This document shows, one piece after another, positions 1-10,064 of a stretch of DNA of 64,000 nt (within the stretch, counting starts at the first letter, position 1; each line of letters opens with the position of its first letter). The notes below the pieces were generated by a model, which saw only the letters and a program-made list of their open reading frames with translations, was not told the origin of the DNA and did no database searches. Location of the stretch: the NCBI GenBank assembly GCA_016717145.1, contig JADKGD010000008.1, forward strand, positions 124,001 through 188,000. The letters run 5' to 3'. The position numbers and the translations under genes were made by a program. This DNA comes from Saprospiraceae bacterium (lineage in GTDB: Bacteria; Bacteroidota; Bacteroidia; Chitinophagales; Saprospiraceae).

Positions 1-1
1 A

Positions 2-3000
2 TTGAATTGTACCAGTGGAAATCAAAATAACAGTATTACCACATCTGCCAATCCCATCTTTTTGGCGGTCACATCTGATTGTACCTTAAATATCACCAGT
101 ATCACTAATGTGGCTACAGCTTGTACTACCATATTTAGTCCTCCGTTGACTGACAACATCATTGTAAATGCTCCACCTCAAATTACAACAAGCCCGATGC
201 AAATTTGTCCCGGAGCGAGCATTAATCTGGCAGATTTTGTGTCCACTACCAGTGGGGCAAGCCTTACATTTCATAGTGCATCACCGCCTACTCCGGCAAA
301 TCAATTAAGTACATCAATAGTGTCACCAACAGGCACGACACAATATTTTGCACTGTCTATACTGAATGATTGTGAAGATTTGGAAACATTATTGGTAATT
401 GTATTACCTGGCGGAGTTCCATTTACTTCAACTTTATCGGTGTGTGAAAATGGTACCATTGTCAACTTGAATCCTTACGTTACACCGGCTACTTTGACAG
501 GAAGCTGGAGTGGCCCAGGCGTTAATGGCACAACTTTTAATCCTGACGGGCTCTCTGGTCAGGTCGTTTTGGAGTTTAATCCCGATAATATTTGTTATGA
601 CACAGGCACGTTGACTGTTGATGTTACTCCGGATCAGGTATTGGCATTGTCACCTGCAGATATTTGCAGTTCAGACATCCCATTGGATCTCAATACGTTG
701 GAAGATCCTACCGTCACTAATGGTACATGGTCAGGACCTGGGGTCTCAGGTAGTTTTTTTAATCCTGCCCTGGCTTCAGGAAATATGGTTTTAACTTTTA
801 CGCCCTCTAATATTTGTATTTCACCGGCTACCACCACGGTCAATGTTTTACCTGCTCCGATACCCAATCTAGAACCGAATATTGTGGTATGTCAGGGAGA
901 AACCATTCAGCTCACGGATTATGTCATCAATCCTTCAGGTTTTGATATCAACATTTACGCTAATTTGCCGGCTATACCTTTCAATGAGGTCATTAATACT
1001 AATGTGACAATATTTAATAACACACAGTTTTATGTAAAAATCACCGATGCTGACGGGTGTTTTGGCTTAGCTCCGCTCATCATTACGGCAACACCGGGTG
1101 GCGTACCCAATCTAGGGACTGCGACACTATGCCAAACCCAGACTTCCTTTGATCTAAATACACTTGATGATCCACTGTCCGGCCCGGGTATTTGGTCAGG
1201 TCCGGGAGTAAATTCAAATATGCTCGATCTTAATTTTCAATCCGGTGTAATTAATCTGACATTTATTCCTGATAATGCTTGTTTTTCCACAACAACCACC
1301 GTCGTAAATGTGCTCTCATCTATAGATCCAATTTTAGGGACAGATGAGGTATGTTCATCTTCAGGCAATTATAATCTTTCTTCGCTTGCTGATGTAAATT
1401 TCCCTTTGGGCACATGGAGTGGCCAAGGTGTCAACAGTAATATATTTAACCCATCAAATAATTCAGGCATCATAACTTTGACTTTTGATCCTATAGATTT
1501 TTGTGTAAACGATGCTACCACAACCATTGAAGTGATTACCTCACAAACACCTGATCTGGAGCCTCTGACAGTTTGTGAAACCGTGGCCACCATTTACCTG
1601 AATACACTTGAAGACCCATTATTTACTAACGGAACCTGGTCAGGTCCAGGGGTAACTGGCAATGTTTTTGAAACTAATGGTTTGGCAGGTCTCATCTTGC
1701 TTACTTTTACCTCGTCACAAAACTGCATCTTTCCTACCAACACAACCATTAATGTCACCACTCAGCAAGTACCACAATTACTTCCATTGACGATTTGCGA
1801 AGTCAGTGACCCTATTAGTTTAAGTGCTTTTACTGACCCTCTGTATCCCTCAGGCATATGGACTGGACCAGCGGTAATTAACGGTGTTTTTGATCCGGAA
1901 GGCTTGTCAGGTGCTGTTATCCTTACATTTACATCTAATACTTCATGCACGCTCCCTTCAGTAATCGCAGCCAATGTAACTTCTGCACCTTCTATTACAA
2001 ACATAGATGTAACCTGCGATCAAACTACTAAAACTTATGTTGTCACCTTTGACATTACAGGTGGAGACGCTAACACTTATTCAGTCAATGGTGTGGCTGC
2101 TTCAGCCAATTATACATCCGTTGCTTTTCCTTCTCAATCCAGCTATTCGTTTGCCATCAATGATGCCAATCAGTGTGAAATAGTCAACATACAAGGAAGT
2201 AAAAATTGTGATTGTATTACAATTGCAGGTACAATGAATTTTACCAATACTCCGTTGAAGGCTTGTGCATCAGGTAAGGTGACGGCTTTATTTAACAATG
2301 ATATTTCATTGGACAATAATGACCGATTGATTTTTATTTTACATGACAATGCCGGACCTTCTAAAGGAAATGTGCTGGCAACTTCACGTCAGCCTATATT
2401 TGATTTTCCTCAAAATGGGGTTTTAGGTACGACCTATTACATATCTGCTGTAGTAGCAGATTCATTGGGACTGAATGATGTTAATTTTTCTGATGCTTGT
2501 TTATCGGTAGCAGCAGGTGTTCCTGTTGTCTTTTATGAGCCTGATATAAAAATAAATCCAACTATAGATTTTTGTACGACAGATTGTAATGATGTTGATA
2601 TCAATACAAACGGTGAAGGGCCGTTTACATTCATTATTGAAATTTCTAAGGGCAATACACGACTGGACCTGGATACAATAACCACCTTGACCAAAGATTT
2701 TAAGCTCCCATTTTGTCCATCAGACTATAATGATGTTTCAGGTCTGATAAAAATGAAGATATTAAATTTTAATGATAAAAATTGTGATGGGCGTTTACTT
2801 GCTGATTTTATTGAATTTAATGTTTTTCCAAAACGTATAACCAATATCACTACGCCTATTTGTTTGGGCGAAAGCATCACAGTTAATGGCAATATCTATG
2901 ATGAAAACAAACCCAAAGGTACAGAAATCATCAATTCGTCTGTATTAGGTCAATGCGATTCGATCATCAATGTTGACCTTAAACTTTTGATGCCTAGTAC

Positions 3001-4585
3001 GTTTAATTTTAACAGAGAACTTTGTATTACCCAATCGATCCAGGTAAATAATAAAGTATATGACAGCTTCAATCCGTCAGGGCAAGAAATTCTTTTGGCT
3101 GGTAATGTTGATGGGTGTGATTCTATTGTCAATATCCAATTAACTTTCACCAATGAAATCATCAATAATTTAAGCCAAACATTGTGTAAAGGAGCATTCA
3201 TAAATGTCAATAATAAGTTATACAATGAGTCAAACCCAACAGGTAAAGAAATCATTTCTTCTCCTGATGGGGTCAAGTGTGATTCAGTTATCAATGTCTT
3301 TTTGACTTTCAAATCACCTGAGATTGAAAGTCTAATTGATGTGTTATGTAATGGACAATCCAAGGTTGTCAATGGAATTACTTACAATCAATCCAAGCCT
3401 TCGGGTCAGGAAATAGTCAAAAATGGTGCTTCCAACGGTTGTGATTCCATCATTAATGTCAACCTAAATTTTTTACCTGAATCAAAAAAATTAATAGTCG
3501 ACACCTTATGTTTCGGAGAGCGTATAGTTATCAATGGAGAGACCTATGATAATACAAATCAGGAAGGAAGTTTTTTATTTAAAAATGGCTCTTCAGCAGG
3601 CTGCGATAGTTTGGTGAATGTTAAGATTTCTTTTTATCCTATCATTACAGACACCATTCGAAAGACAATAAAACGGAATGAAACATTTACCCTCAATAAT
3701 GTCGTATTTGATGTTAATAATTTGCGCGGATTGACTACTAATGTTGATTTATCTGCAACGGGATGTTTGCAATATACTTACGTTATCATTGAGATCGAAC
3801 AGGAATTTATTTCTGCAGATTTCAATATTGAGGCCGAAAGTTGCCCCGGAGAAAATGATGGTAGAATAGAGGTAAAAGCAATCAAAGGCTGTAGTAATTA
3901 CATTGTAACTCTTCAAAATAATGTCATTCAAAACCCGGTATTACCTTTGATCATCGAAAATCTTGTCCCAGGTATATATGTGCTGACGATATCTGGAAAT
4001 GATAATCAATGTTCCTATACGGAAACAATAACAATTTCATCATCTGAATCGGAGGATTTTGTTGTTAAAAATGAATTTTTTGATGTACTAAAAGGCGAGT
4101 CAATACTGCTTGATCCTATATTCTCACCTTTACCCGACAAGATTTTTTGGGAGCCAGCTACCTATCTGAATTGTGTTGATTGTCTGACTCCTGAAATAAA
4201 AGATGCTCAGGAGAGTATTGAGTACACTATATATCTTACCAATATTGATGGCTGTGTGTATTCTCGTAAAGTAAGTGTCAATGTAAGTGAAATTAAAAAT
4301 GACATCATCTTCCCAAATATATTCTCTCCTGATGGTGATGGGAAAAATGATGAATGGACGGTATTATTTACCAATAATCAGCAAGTAAATAAACTTTCTA
4401 TATTTGATAGATGGGGCAATAAAGTATTTAACACCACACCCACACAAGATTTGACCAGTATTAGTTGGAATGGAAACATAGGTAATCAACCTGTTTTACC
4501 CGGTGTTTATATTTACATGGCTGAGATCAAAGCTTCTGATGGCAGCTCAAGCTTTGTCACGGGCGACGTTACAGTGATGAAATAA
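2..4585 (+). CDS. Giant modular secreted protein with T9SS type B C-terminal domain (5' partial)
   Basis: The reading frame is open from the window edge, so the N-terminus and any signal peptide are missing; 1527 residues remain. The first half holds six modules of about 90-100 residues, each with a leading Cys, a G-x-W-S/T-G-P-G-V core, an LTF strand and a closing Thr-rich strand. From about residue 950 come five shorter modules of the pattern Cys...V-N-x-x-x-Y...P-x-G-x-E...CDS-x-x-N-V. The last 90 residues read PNIFSPDGDGKNDEW, then FDRWGNKVF, WNG, LPGVYIYMAE and VTGDVTVMK, which is the gliding-motility-associated C-terminal (CHU_C) signal used for type B T9SS export and surface retention. 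A role as a cell-surface adhesin or matrix protein is inferred from architecture; no enzymatic domain is visible. The second type of module recurs in the broken giant gene at 10-16.8 kb. Confidence 0.85.
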   Translation: MNCTSGNQNNSITTSANPIFLAVTSDCTLNITSITNVATACTTIFSPPLTDNIIVNAPPQITTSPMQICPGASINLADFVSTTSGASLTFHSASPPTPANQLSTSIVSPTGTTQYFALSILNDCEDLETLLVIVLPGGVPFTSTLSVCENGTIVNLNPYVTPATLTGSWSGPGVNGTTFNPDGLSGQVVLEFNPDNICYDTGTLTVDVTPDQVLALSPADICSSDIPLDLNTLEDPTVTNGTWSGPGVSGSFFNPALASGNMVLTFTPSNICISPATTTVNVLPAPIPNLEPNIVVCQGETIQLTDYVINPSGFDINIYANLPAIPFNEVINTNVTIFNNTQFYVKITDADGCFGLAPLIITATPGGVPNLGTATLCQTQTSFDLNTLDDPLSGPGIWSGPGVNSNMLDLNFQSGVINLTFIPDNACFSTTTTVVNVLSSIDPILGTDEVCSSSGNYNLSSLADVNFPLGTWSGQGVNSNIFNPSNNSGIITLTFDPIDFCVNDATTTIEVITSQTPDLEPLTVCETVATIYLNTLEDPLFTNGTWSGPGVTGNVFETNGLAGLILLTFTSSQNCIFPTNTTINVTTQQVPQLLPLTICEVSDPISLSAFTDPLYPSGIWTGPAVINGVFDPEGLSGAVILTFTSNTSCTLPSVIAANVTSAPSITNIDVTCDQTTKTYVVTFDITGGDANTYSVNGVAASANYTSVAFPSQSSYSFAINDANQCEIVNIQGSKNCDCITIAGTMNFTNTPLKACASGKVTALFNNDISLDNNDRLIFILHDNAGPSKGNVLATSRQPIFDFPQNGVLGTTYYISAVVADSLGLNDVNFSDACLSVAAGVPVVFYEPDIKINPTIDFCTTDCNDVDINTNGEGPFTFIIEISKGNTRLDLDTITTLTKDFKLPFCPSDYNDVSGLIKMKILNFNDKNCDGRLLADFIEFNVFPKRITNITTPICLGESITVNGNIYDENKPKGTEIINSSVLGQCDSIINVDLKLLMPSTFNFNRELCITQSIQVNNKVYDSFNPSGQEILLAGNVDGCDSIVNIQLTFTNEIINNLSQTLCKGAFINVNNKLYNESNPTGKEIISSPDGVKCDSVINVFLTFKSPEIESLIDVLCNGQSKVVNGITYNQSKPSGQEIVKNGASNGCDSIINVNLNFLPESKKLIVDTLCFGERIVINGETYDNTNQEGSFLFKNGSSAGCDSLVNVKISFYPIITDTIRKTIKRNETFTLNNVVFDVNNLRGLTTNVDLSATGCLQYTYVIIEIEQEFISADFNIEAESCPGENDGRIEVKAIKGCSNYIVTLQNNVIQNPVLPLIIENLVPGIYVLTISGNDNQCSYTETITISSSESEDFVVKNEFFDVLKGESILLDPIFSPLPDKIFWEPATYLNCVDCLTPEIKDAQESIEYTIYLTNIDGCVYSRKVSVNVSEIKNDIIFPNIFSPDGDGKNDEWTVLFTNNQQVNKLSIFDRWGNKVFNTTPTQDLTSISWNGNIGNQPVLPGVYIYMAEIKASDGSSSFVTGDVTVMK

Positions 4586-4969
4586 TATTTTTATTGTAAA
4601 ATTGGTTAATATAAATCTATTGGAGTAAAAACAATACATGAGACAATGTCATTCAAAGAAAAAGGTATAGGCTTTATTGCATTTTATTATGGTTTTGGGA
4701 TAGCTGACATTTTAGTAAAGTGGTTCACAATTTCAAAATATGAACGCATTCACTATAGCGGAGGCCAAGAGGGATGATATGTTAACATTATTGTGATGCA
4801 ACGCATTCACTCATAGCTGAGGCCCGTAGGGCTGACATGTTGGCATTATTGCGAAGGAACACATTCACTAATGGCTGAGGCCCAGAGGGCCGACATTTTG
4901 GTATTAGGTGTGAAGGAACACATTCACTAATGGCTGAGGCCCAGAGGGCCGACATTTTGGTATTAAGTG
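4586..4969. other. Intergenic region holding a tandem repeat array
   Basis: This 384-base gap separates two convergent genes. Its first 157 bases show nothing recognisable. The rest is the 58-bp repeat array listed separately, which runs right up to the stop codon of the minus-strand lipoprotein gene. No T-tract terminator was found; the G+C-rich hairpins in the repeats could act as a transcription barrier between the two genes (inference). Confidence 0.6.
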
Positions 4970-4973
4970 TCAC
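4743..4973. repeat. Four tandem copies of a ~58-bp palindromic repeat
   Basis: Copies begin at 4743, 4800, 4858 and 4917, giving periods of 57, 58 and 59 bases. Each begins AACRCATTCACT, continues with GGCTGAGGCC or a variant, and in copies 3 and 4 contains the perfect dyad GGCCC-AGA-GGGCC followed by GACATTTTGGTATTA. Copies 3 and 4 are nearly identical, while copy 1 is the most degenerate, suggesting growth from the minus-gene side. The last copy overlaps the stop codon of the lipoprotein gene at 4970. The periods are too long and the copies too adjacent for a CRISPR array. Confidence 0.85.
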
Positions 4974-5908
4974 TTCCCGACCTTTTTGTTTTCAGCATTC
5001 GTTTTTTCTATCTTTTCCATAATCTCTTTATCAGATTTACCCAGATTTTCGAGCAAAAACTTTACGTCTTTGGCCATCGGGTCATTCGGATATTTAATCA
5101 GAAAAGCATCATATATTTCTTTGGCTTTGTCAAATTGTTTGAAGTCATTTTCCAATGTAAACCCTTTGAGAAACATAGCCATGGCAGCATTTTTGTTATT
5201 GGGAAAATACGTACATATCCAGTCATATAGACTCATGGTTTTTGAAAAAGTACCTATTGCTCTTGACATCTCTGCCGCTCTGAAAAGATAAGTAGGTGCT
5301 ATCGTATCTTTAGGAAAAACAAGCGCATATGACTCACACATATCAATGTAGTTTTGGGTATTTGCCACATTTAGCCCTTTGTCGTCCGGGTTTTCAAAAA
5401 CTCTGGCGGCTAGGTTTTTGAAATATAATTCCAGATTTTTCATGTTTTCAGGTTCGTTCTTTTTTATGTCTGGCGACCTTGGATCTTCAGGGTACAGCGA
5501 CGCAAATCCTTTATACAAAAGGGCAGCAATATCAGTTTTCCCTTTTGATTTCATTTCTTCAGCGGTCGCCCAAAGATGTTTTTTTGACCTTTCAGCATTG
5601 GGGTTAGTTTTAATGAGTTCAATTGCAAAAGTGTTCACCAGGTTTGGCTTGTTTGTTTTTTCACAAAGTGTCATTGCATAGTTCAATAACCCTTCTCTTT
5701 TGTCGGAATCTGTTTCTTTTATGATGGTTTCACCCATTTTTTGAATCAGCTTATTAAAGTTTTCTTCTGTTGGTTGCTTTTGGTAGATATCTTCCAATGC
5801 TGAAATTTCTGAATCTGAAATGACCTCACTTTTAGCGTTTTTACAACTCGTAAACATCAGATACACTAAAAATAAAAAGAAAACAAATGTAAAATATTGA
5901 TGCTTCAT
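4970..5908 (-). CDS. TPR-like outer-membrane lipoprotein
   Basis: The 312-residue product starts with a lipoprotein signal (hydrophobic stretch then MFTSC, lipidated Cys about residue 22). The rest is helical and charged, with repeated helix pairs typical of tetratricopeptide proteins, for example AEMSRAIGTFSKTMSLYDWI and AMFLKGFTLENDFKQFDKA, then a pattern Y-D-A-F-L-x-K-Y-P-N-D-P-M-A-K-D that matches the BamD/YbgF style of TPR. It ends in a Lys-rich tail. No exact family is claimed; an envelope scaffold or assembly role is inferred. A good TACCTTTG -7 element lies just upstream on the minus strand, so it is probably transcribed alone. Confidence 0.8.
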   Translation of the reverse strand: MKHQYFTFVFFLFLVYLMFTSCKNAKSEVISDSEISALEDIYQKQPTEENFNKLIQKMGETIIKETDSDKREGLLNYAMTLCEKTNKPNLVNTFAIELIKTNPNAERSKKHLWATAEEMKSKGKTDIAALLYKGFASLYPEDPRSPDIKKNEPENMKNLELYFKNLAARVFENPDDKGLNVANTQNYIDMCESYALVFPKDTIAPTYLFRAAEMSRAIGTFSKTMSLYDWICTYFPNNKNAAMAMFLKGFTLENDFKQFDKAKEIYDAFLIKYPNDPMAKDVKFLLENLGKSDKEIMEKIEKTNAENKKVGK

Positions 5909-5928
5909 TATAGATGTTTAATTTGGGT

Positions 5929-5961
5929 CAAAGGTAAGATTTTTTAAATATATAAACACAA
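5929..5961 (-). promoter_or_regulatory. Bacteroidota-type promoter for the TPR lipoprotein gene
   Basis: On the minus strand TACCTTTG (5929-5936) fits the Bacteroidota -7 consensus TAnnTTTG, and TTG at 5959-5961 lies 22 bases upstream as a possible -33 element. Transcription would start about 15 bases before the ATG at 5908. Confidence 0.5.
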
Positions 5962-6074
5962 GTAATAATATATAAAATATATGCAGTGAATTAATTAAGT
6001 TTTTTTAATCGATACTTGGGTTTAGCAATAGCAAAAATCGATATAACAATGCTGCTATGAGCCATATTTTATCT

Positions 6075-6082
6075 TATATTTG
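6075..6082 (+). promoter_or_regulatory. Possible -7 promoter element for the S9 peptidase gene
   Basis: TATATTTG matches TAnnTTTG and lies 66 bases before the ATG at 6149. No clear -33 TTG was found at the expected distance, so the call rests on one element. Confidence 0.35.
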
Positions 6083-6148
6083 ACCGATATTATTAATGGA
6101 TGGGTCGGGTTTAAGCACCCTGAAATTAGAACTTAAAACACTAACCTG

Positions 6149-8575
6149 ATGAAAAGGTGGATAATTTTTTTTATGATTTTTAGTTCTGCCATCACCTACG
6201 CTCAGTCAGATTTCCCCTATCAAACACCTGATGACGCCATACTTACTTTGGCTGATGCTAAACCTGCGCCGGCGATCAGATTGACGTCGGATGCAAAAAC
6301 TGCAGTGCTATTATTTAGAAATACATATAAAAGTATGGAGGATCTTGCTGCTCCGGAGATGAAACTGGCGGGACTTCGTATCAATCCCATGATCAATGCA
6401 CCATCCAGAATTACCTACTTTTATGGAATGAAGATTTTAAATGTCGATAATAAAAAAGAAATTGAAGTAATCGGGCTCCCACAACACGCCAATCTATCGA
6501 ATTTTGTTTGGTCCAATGATCAAAGAATGATGGCATTTACCAACACAATAGAAAATGGTCTGGAATTATGGTATCTGAGGCTATCAGACAATACAGCATT
6601 TAAGCTTTCGGGACCGATTATTAATGCCAATTTAAGTAATGTAATGGTATGGGCAAAGGACGATAAGTCATTGTTGATAACTACATTGCCTGAAGATCGA
6701 AAAGAGCTAATAGATACTAAAACATCTATTCCAACAGGACCTGTTATTACAGAGAATGATGGACAGAAGGCCCAGAACAGAACTTTTCAGGATTTGCTTA
6801 AGAATGCTTATGATGAACATAACTTTGAGCAATTGGCCATCTCAAATATTTCGAGGATTGATTTAAATGGTAAAATTTCTCCCTTCAGACAAGCCGCTAT
6901 GTATACCGCTTTGAGTTGGTCACCGGATGGAAATTATTTATTAACGTATGAAATTAAAAAGCCTTTTTCTTATATTGTAACTTATGACAGGTTTCCAACG
7001 ACTATAAACATTCTAAATAAAGAAGGTCAGTTTATCAAAACATTCCTTGATATTGCATTGATTGAAGAATTACCTAAAGGATTTATGGCCGTTCGTAAAG
7101 GACCCCGGAGCCTTCAGTGGAGAAGTGATAAACCTGCCACACTTTATTGGGCTGAAGCCCTGGATGGGGGAGATCCGGCGATCGAAGTGGAAGCGCGTGA
7201 TGCTGTTTATTGGCAAAATGCACCATTTAGAAGTACGCCTGAATTATTGATTAAAACTAAAGAAAGATATGCCGGTATTCAGTGGGGAAACGATGTTACC
7301 GCAGTCCTTAACGAACGATGGTGGAATACACGAAATGCACGAACACTAATTTTTAATCCATCTGATGTCGCTCAAAAACCTAGATTATTTAATGAACGGA
7401 ATGAACAGGACAATTATGCTGATCCCGGTTCTTTTGTAACAAAAAGGAATCAATATCGGCTTAATACCCTCGAGATTATAGACGGTAATTTGTTTATGAT
7501 TGGGGAGGGCTTCACCAAGGAGGGAAAATTTCCATTTATTGATAGTTACCGTTTAAATGATTTTACCAAAAATCGAATGTACCAAAGTACAGATAAAAAT
7601 AAACTGGAACAAGTGATTTCTGCAATTGATTCTAAAAAAGGAATTTATCTGACCCGCCTGGAATCAAAAAGTGAGTATCCAAATTATTATCTTCGTGACA
7701 TAAATAAAAAGTCAATGACACAAATGACTTTTCACGAAAATCCTTTTAAAGTTCTGGACAATGTGTATAAGGAAGTTATAAAATATAAGCGGCCTGATGG
7801 CGTAGAGTTGTCAGCAACACTTTATTTGCCAGTAGGATATGACAAGACTGCTAAAGAAAAAATGCCTATGGTAATGTGGGCTTATCCGACCGAATTTAAA
7901 GATAAATCCAGTGCTGGTCAAGTCACATCCAATGCAAATGAGTTTACATTTCCGTTTTATGGTTCACCTTTGTATTGGTTGACCAAAGGTTATGTAGTGC
8001 TTGATGATGCCTCATTTCCCATCGTAGGTGAAGGCAAAACCGAACCAAATGATAGTTTTATTCCGCAATTGGTAGCAAATGCAAAAGCTGCTATTGATGC
8101 AGTGGATAGCCTGGGATATATAGACAGATCAAAAGTAGCCGTAGGCGGTCATTCTTACGGTGCATTTATGACAGCCAATTTATTAACACATTCAAATCTT
8201 TTTGCTGCCGGTATTGCAAGAAGCGGCGCTTATAACCGCACACTTACACCTTTTGGATTTCAATCAGAAGAACGCAATTATTGGGATGCACCGGAAGTGT
8301 ATGATGCCATGTCGCCATTTCAGCATGCAGATAAAATGAAATCACCAATGTTGTTAATTCATGGCGAAGACGATAACAATCCGGGTACCTTCACTATGCA
8401 AAGCGAGCGATATTTTAATGCTTTAAAAGGACTTGGGGCAACCGCAAGACTTGTCATTCTTCCAAAAGAAAGTCATGGATATGCTGCGCGAGAGTCCATT
8501 TTGCACATGCTTTGGGAGCAAGATCAATGGATGGAGAAATATGTTAAAAATAGAAAAATTGATGTGAAACCTTAA
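6149..8575 (+). CDS. Secreted S9 family (prolyl oligopeptidase-like) serine peptidase
   Basis: The 808-residue protein has a signal peptide (MKRWIIFFMIFSSAITYAQ) and is exported. Residues ~30-520 form the beta-propeller-like N-terminal part seen in S9 peptidases, with recurring W-S-x-D-G/N/D elements. The C-terminal 250 residues are an alpha/beta hydrolase: nucleophile Ser about 669 in GGHSYGAF, Asp about 741-742 in HGEDDNNPG and His about 776 in KESHGY. The segment around RSGAYNRTLTPFGFQSEER is typical of the glutamyl-endopeptidase-like S9 subgroup common in Bacteroidota. It should hydrolyse oligopeptides in the periplasm or outside the cell. It stands as a single gene with its own putative promoter. 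Confidence 0.9.
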   Translation: MKRWIIFFMIFSSAITYAQSDFPYQTPDDAILTLADAKPAPAIRLTSDAKTAVLLFRNTYKSMEDLAAPEMKLAGLRINPMINAPSRITYFYGMKILNVDNKKEIEVIGLPQHANLSNFVWSNDQRMMAFTNTIENGLELWYLRLSDNTAFKLSGPIINANLSNVMVWAKDDKSLLITTLPEDRKELIDTKTSIPTGPVITENDGQKAQNRTFQDLLKNAYDEHNFEQLAISNISRIDLNGKISPFRQAAMYTALSWSPDGNYLLTYEIKKPFSYIVTYDRFPTTINILNKEGQFIKTFLDIALIEELPKGFMAVRKGPRSLQWRSDKPATLYWAEALDGGDPAIEVEARDAVYWQNAPFRSTPELLIKTKERYAGIQWGNDVTAVLNERWWNTRNARTLIFNPSDVAQKPRLFNERNEQDNYADPGSFVTKRNQYRLNTLEIIDGNLFMIGEGFTKEGKFPFIDSYRLNDFTKNRMYQSTDKNKLEQVISAIDSKKGIYLTRLESKSEYPNYYLRDINKKSMTQMTFHENPFKVLDNVYKEVIKYKRPDGVELSATLYLPVGYDKTAKEKMPMVMWAYPTEFKDKSSAGQVTSNANEFTFPFYGSPLYWLTKGYVVLDDASFPIVGEGKTEPNDSFIPQLVANAKAAIDAVDSLGYIDRSKVAVGGHSYGAFMTANLLTHSNLFAAGIARSGAYNRTLTPFGFQSEERNYWDAPEVYDAMSPFQHADKMKSPMLLIHGEDDNNPGTFTMQSERYFNALKGLGATARLVILPKESHGYAARESILHMLWEQDQWMEKYVKNRKIDVKP

Positions 8576-8619
8576 TATTGATTTAATTTCAGTATCAAAA
8601 AAGATTAAATTTATTATAA

Positions 8620-8627
8620 TACCTTTG
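8620..8627 (+). promoter_or_regulatory. Possible -7 promoter element for the PhoD-like gene
   Basis: TACCTTTG is a perfect match to TAnnTTTG, 118 bases before the ATG at 8745 and after the stop of the peptidase gene. The -33 element is not evident. Confidence 0.4.
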
Positions 8628-8744
8628 TTCCCGCATTTGTGATACATTTGATTTGACTTACAAAATTAAGATATGGATTATCAACTAATTGGTTTTTAAA
8701 AATATTAAAACGGCTAATAAAAAAGAGAAAATCAAGGATATTAA

Positions 8745-10049
8745 ATGAAGCCTTTATACATATTAATCTTTTTATTGACTAACCTTTCAATTGCGCTGAG
8801 TCAACAAAGTCTGTTAAAAAGTGGGCCTATGTTAGGCCCCGTTACGTTGAGAGATGTGACACTCTGGATGCAGACTACTAAAGAAGCTAGTGTTAAATTT
8901 GGGTATCGTATCAAAGGTGGTAAAACTCCATTTGTTTATTCTGATAATGTGATTACAAAAAAAGAAAATGAATATACAGTGAGTGTTCATATATCAGATG
9001 TGTTACCAGGCGCTACCTACGAATACACAAGCTACATTAATAACAAACAAATAGTACTTAAATATCCCACGGAATTTAGAACACAAACTCACTGGCAGCA
9101 CCGTTCAGATCCGCCGGACTTTTCATTTATTGCAGGTTCTTGTATGTATATAAATGATGTAGATTTTGACAGGCCAGGTAAAGGATATGGTAGCGGTTAT
9201 ACTATTCTTAATGAAATGTATAAATCCAGACCAGACCTGATGATCTGGCTAGGAGATAATACATACCTGAGAGAAGGTGATTTTGAAAGTCGTGCCGGTA
9301 TATATAAAAGGCAAACACACACCAGATCTCTTCCGGAATTGCAACCGTTTTTGGCTTCCTTTCCCCAGTATGCGACATGGGACGACCATGACTATGGTAC
9401 CAATGATTCAGATTGGACTTTCCCTTTGAAGCATCATTCTCTGGATGCTTTCAAGGATTTTTGGCCTTCAGAATCTTATGGATCCGGACATACTGAAGGT
9501 GTGACAAGTAGTTTTGAATATAATGATTGCCAGTTTTTTATGCTTGACGATCGATGGTACCGAACCGTGGAAAAAGAGGAAGGATCAATCTTGGGTCAAC
9601 AACAGAAATATTGGTTGCTGGAGTCATTGCTTGCTAGCAACGCTTCCTTCAAATTTGTTGCTGTTGGGGGACAATTTTTAAGCGATTTTGCTGCATATGA
9701 AAATTTTGCAAATTATAAAGCTGAAAGAGAGGAAATCATTAATTTTATTGATGATCATGATCTCAAAGGGGTAGTTTTTCTATCTGGCGATCGCCATCAT
9801 TCAGAGATAACCATGTTGAAGACAGAAAAAGGAAATGTATTGTATGATGTTACTTCTTCCTCAATAACTTCGACCACTTATGATCACAGAAGTGAGGCTA
9901 ATACGCTTCGTCTACCCGGAAGTATGGTTATCGAACAAAATTTTGCCTTGTTTAATGTGTCCGGTGATAAAAAAAATCGGAAATTGAGCCTTGCTTTTAT
10001 AAATAAAGAGGGAAAGGAAGTTGGGAAGTATGATTTTAGATTTAAGTAG
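8745..10049 (+). CDS. PhoD-like alkaline phosphatase / metallophosphatase
   Basis: A 434-residue exported protein with a signal peptide ending near ALSQ. Residues ~25-110 form a fibronectin-like N-terminal domain typical of PhoD, and the rest is a calcineurin-like phosphoesterase. Metal-binding signatures are visible as IWLGDNTYLREGDF, ATWDDHDYGTND and FLSGDRHHSE, all conserved in the PhoD family. The likely activity is phosphomonoester or phosphodiester hydrolysis outside the cytoplasm, providing phosphate. The next gene starts only 15 bases downstream on the same strand, so co-transcription is likely. Confidence 0.88.
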   Translation: MKPLYILIFLLTNLSIALSQQSLLKSGPMLGPVTLRDVTLWMQTTKEASVKFGYRIKGGKTPFVYSDNVITKKENEYTVSVHISDVLPGATYEYTSYINNKQIVLKYPTEFRTQTHWQHRSDPPDFSFIAGSCMYINDVDFDRPGKGYGSGYTILNEMYKSRPDLMIWLGDNTYLREGDFESRAGIYKRQTHTRSLPELQPFLASFPQYATWDDHDYGTNDSDWTFPLKHHSLDAFKDFWPSESYGSGHTEGVTSSFEYNDCQFFMLDDRWYRTVEKEEGSILGQQQKYWLLESLLASNASFKFVAVGGQFLSDFAAYENFANYKAEREEIINFIDDHDLKGVVFLSGDRHHSEITMLKTEKGNVLYDVTSSSITSTTYDHRSEANTLRLPGSMVIEQNFALFNVSGDKKNRKLSLAFINKEGKEVGKYDFRFK

Positions 10050-10064
10050 AACAAATTTATTAAT

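Noticed and set aside
4788..4973. Minus-strand frame with repeated M-S-A-L-x-A-S-A text
   Set aside because: It is produced by the 58-bp repeats themselves and overlaps the end of the lipoprotein gene; no start signal or other support.
4743..4973. CRISPR array
   Set aside because: Units are adjacent with no unique spacers, and no cas genes are in the window.
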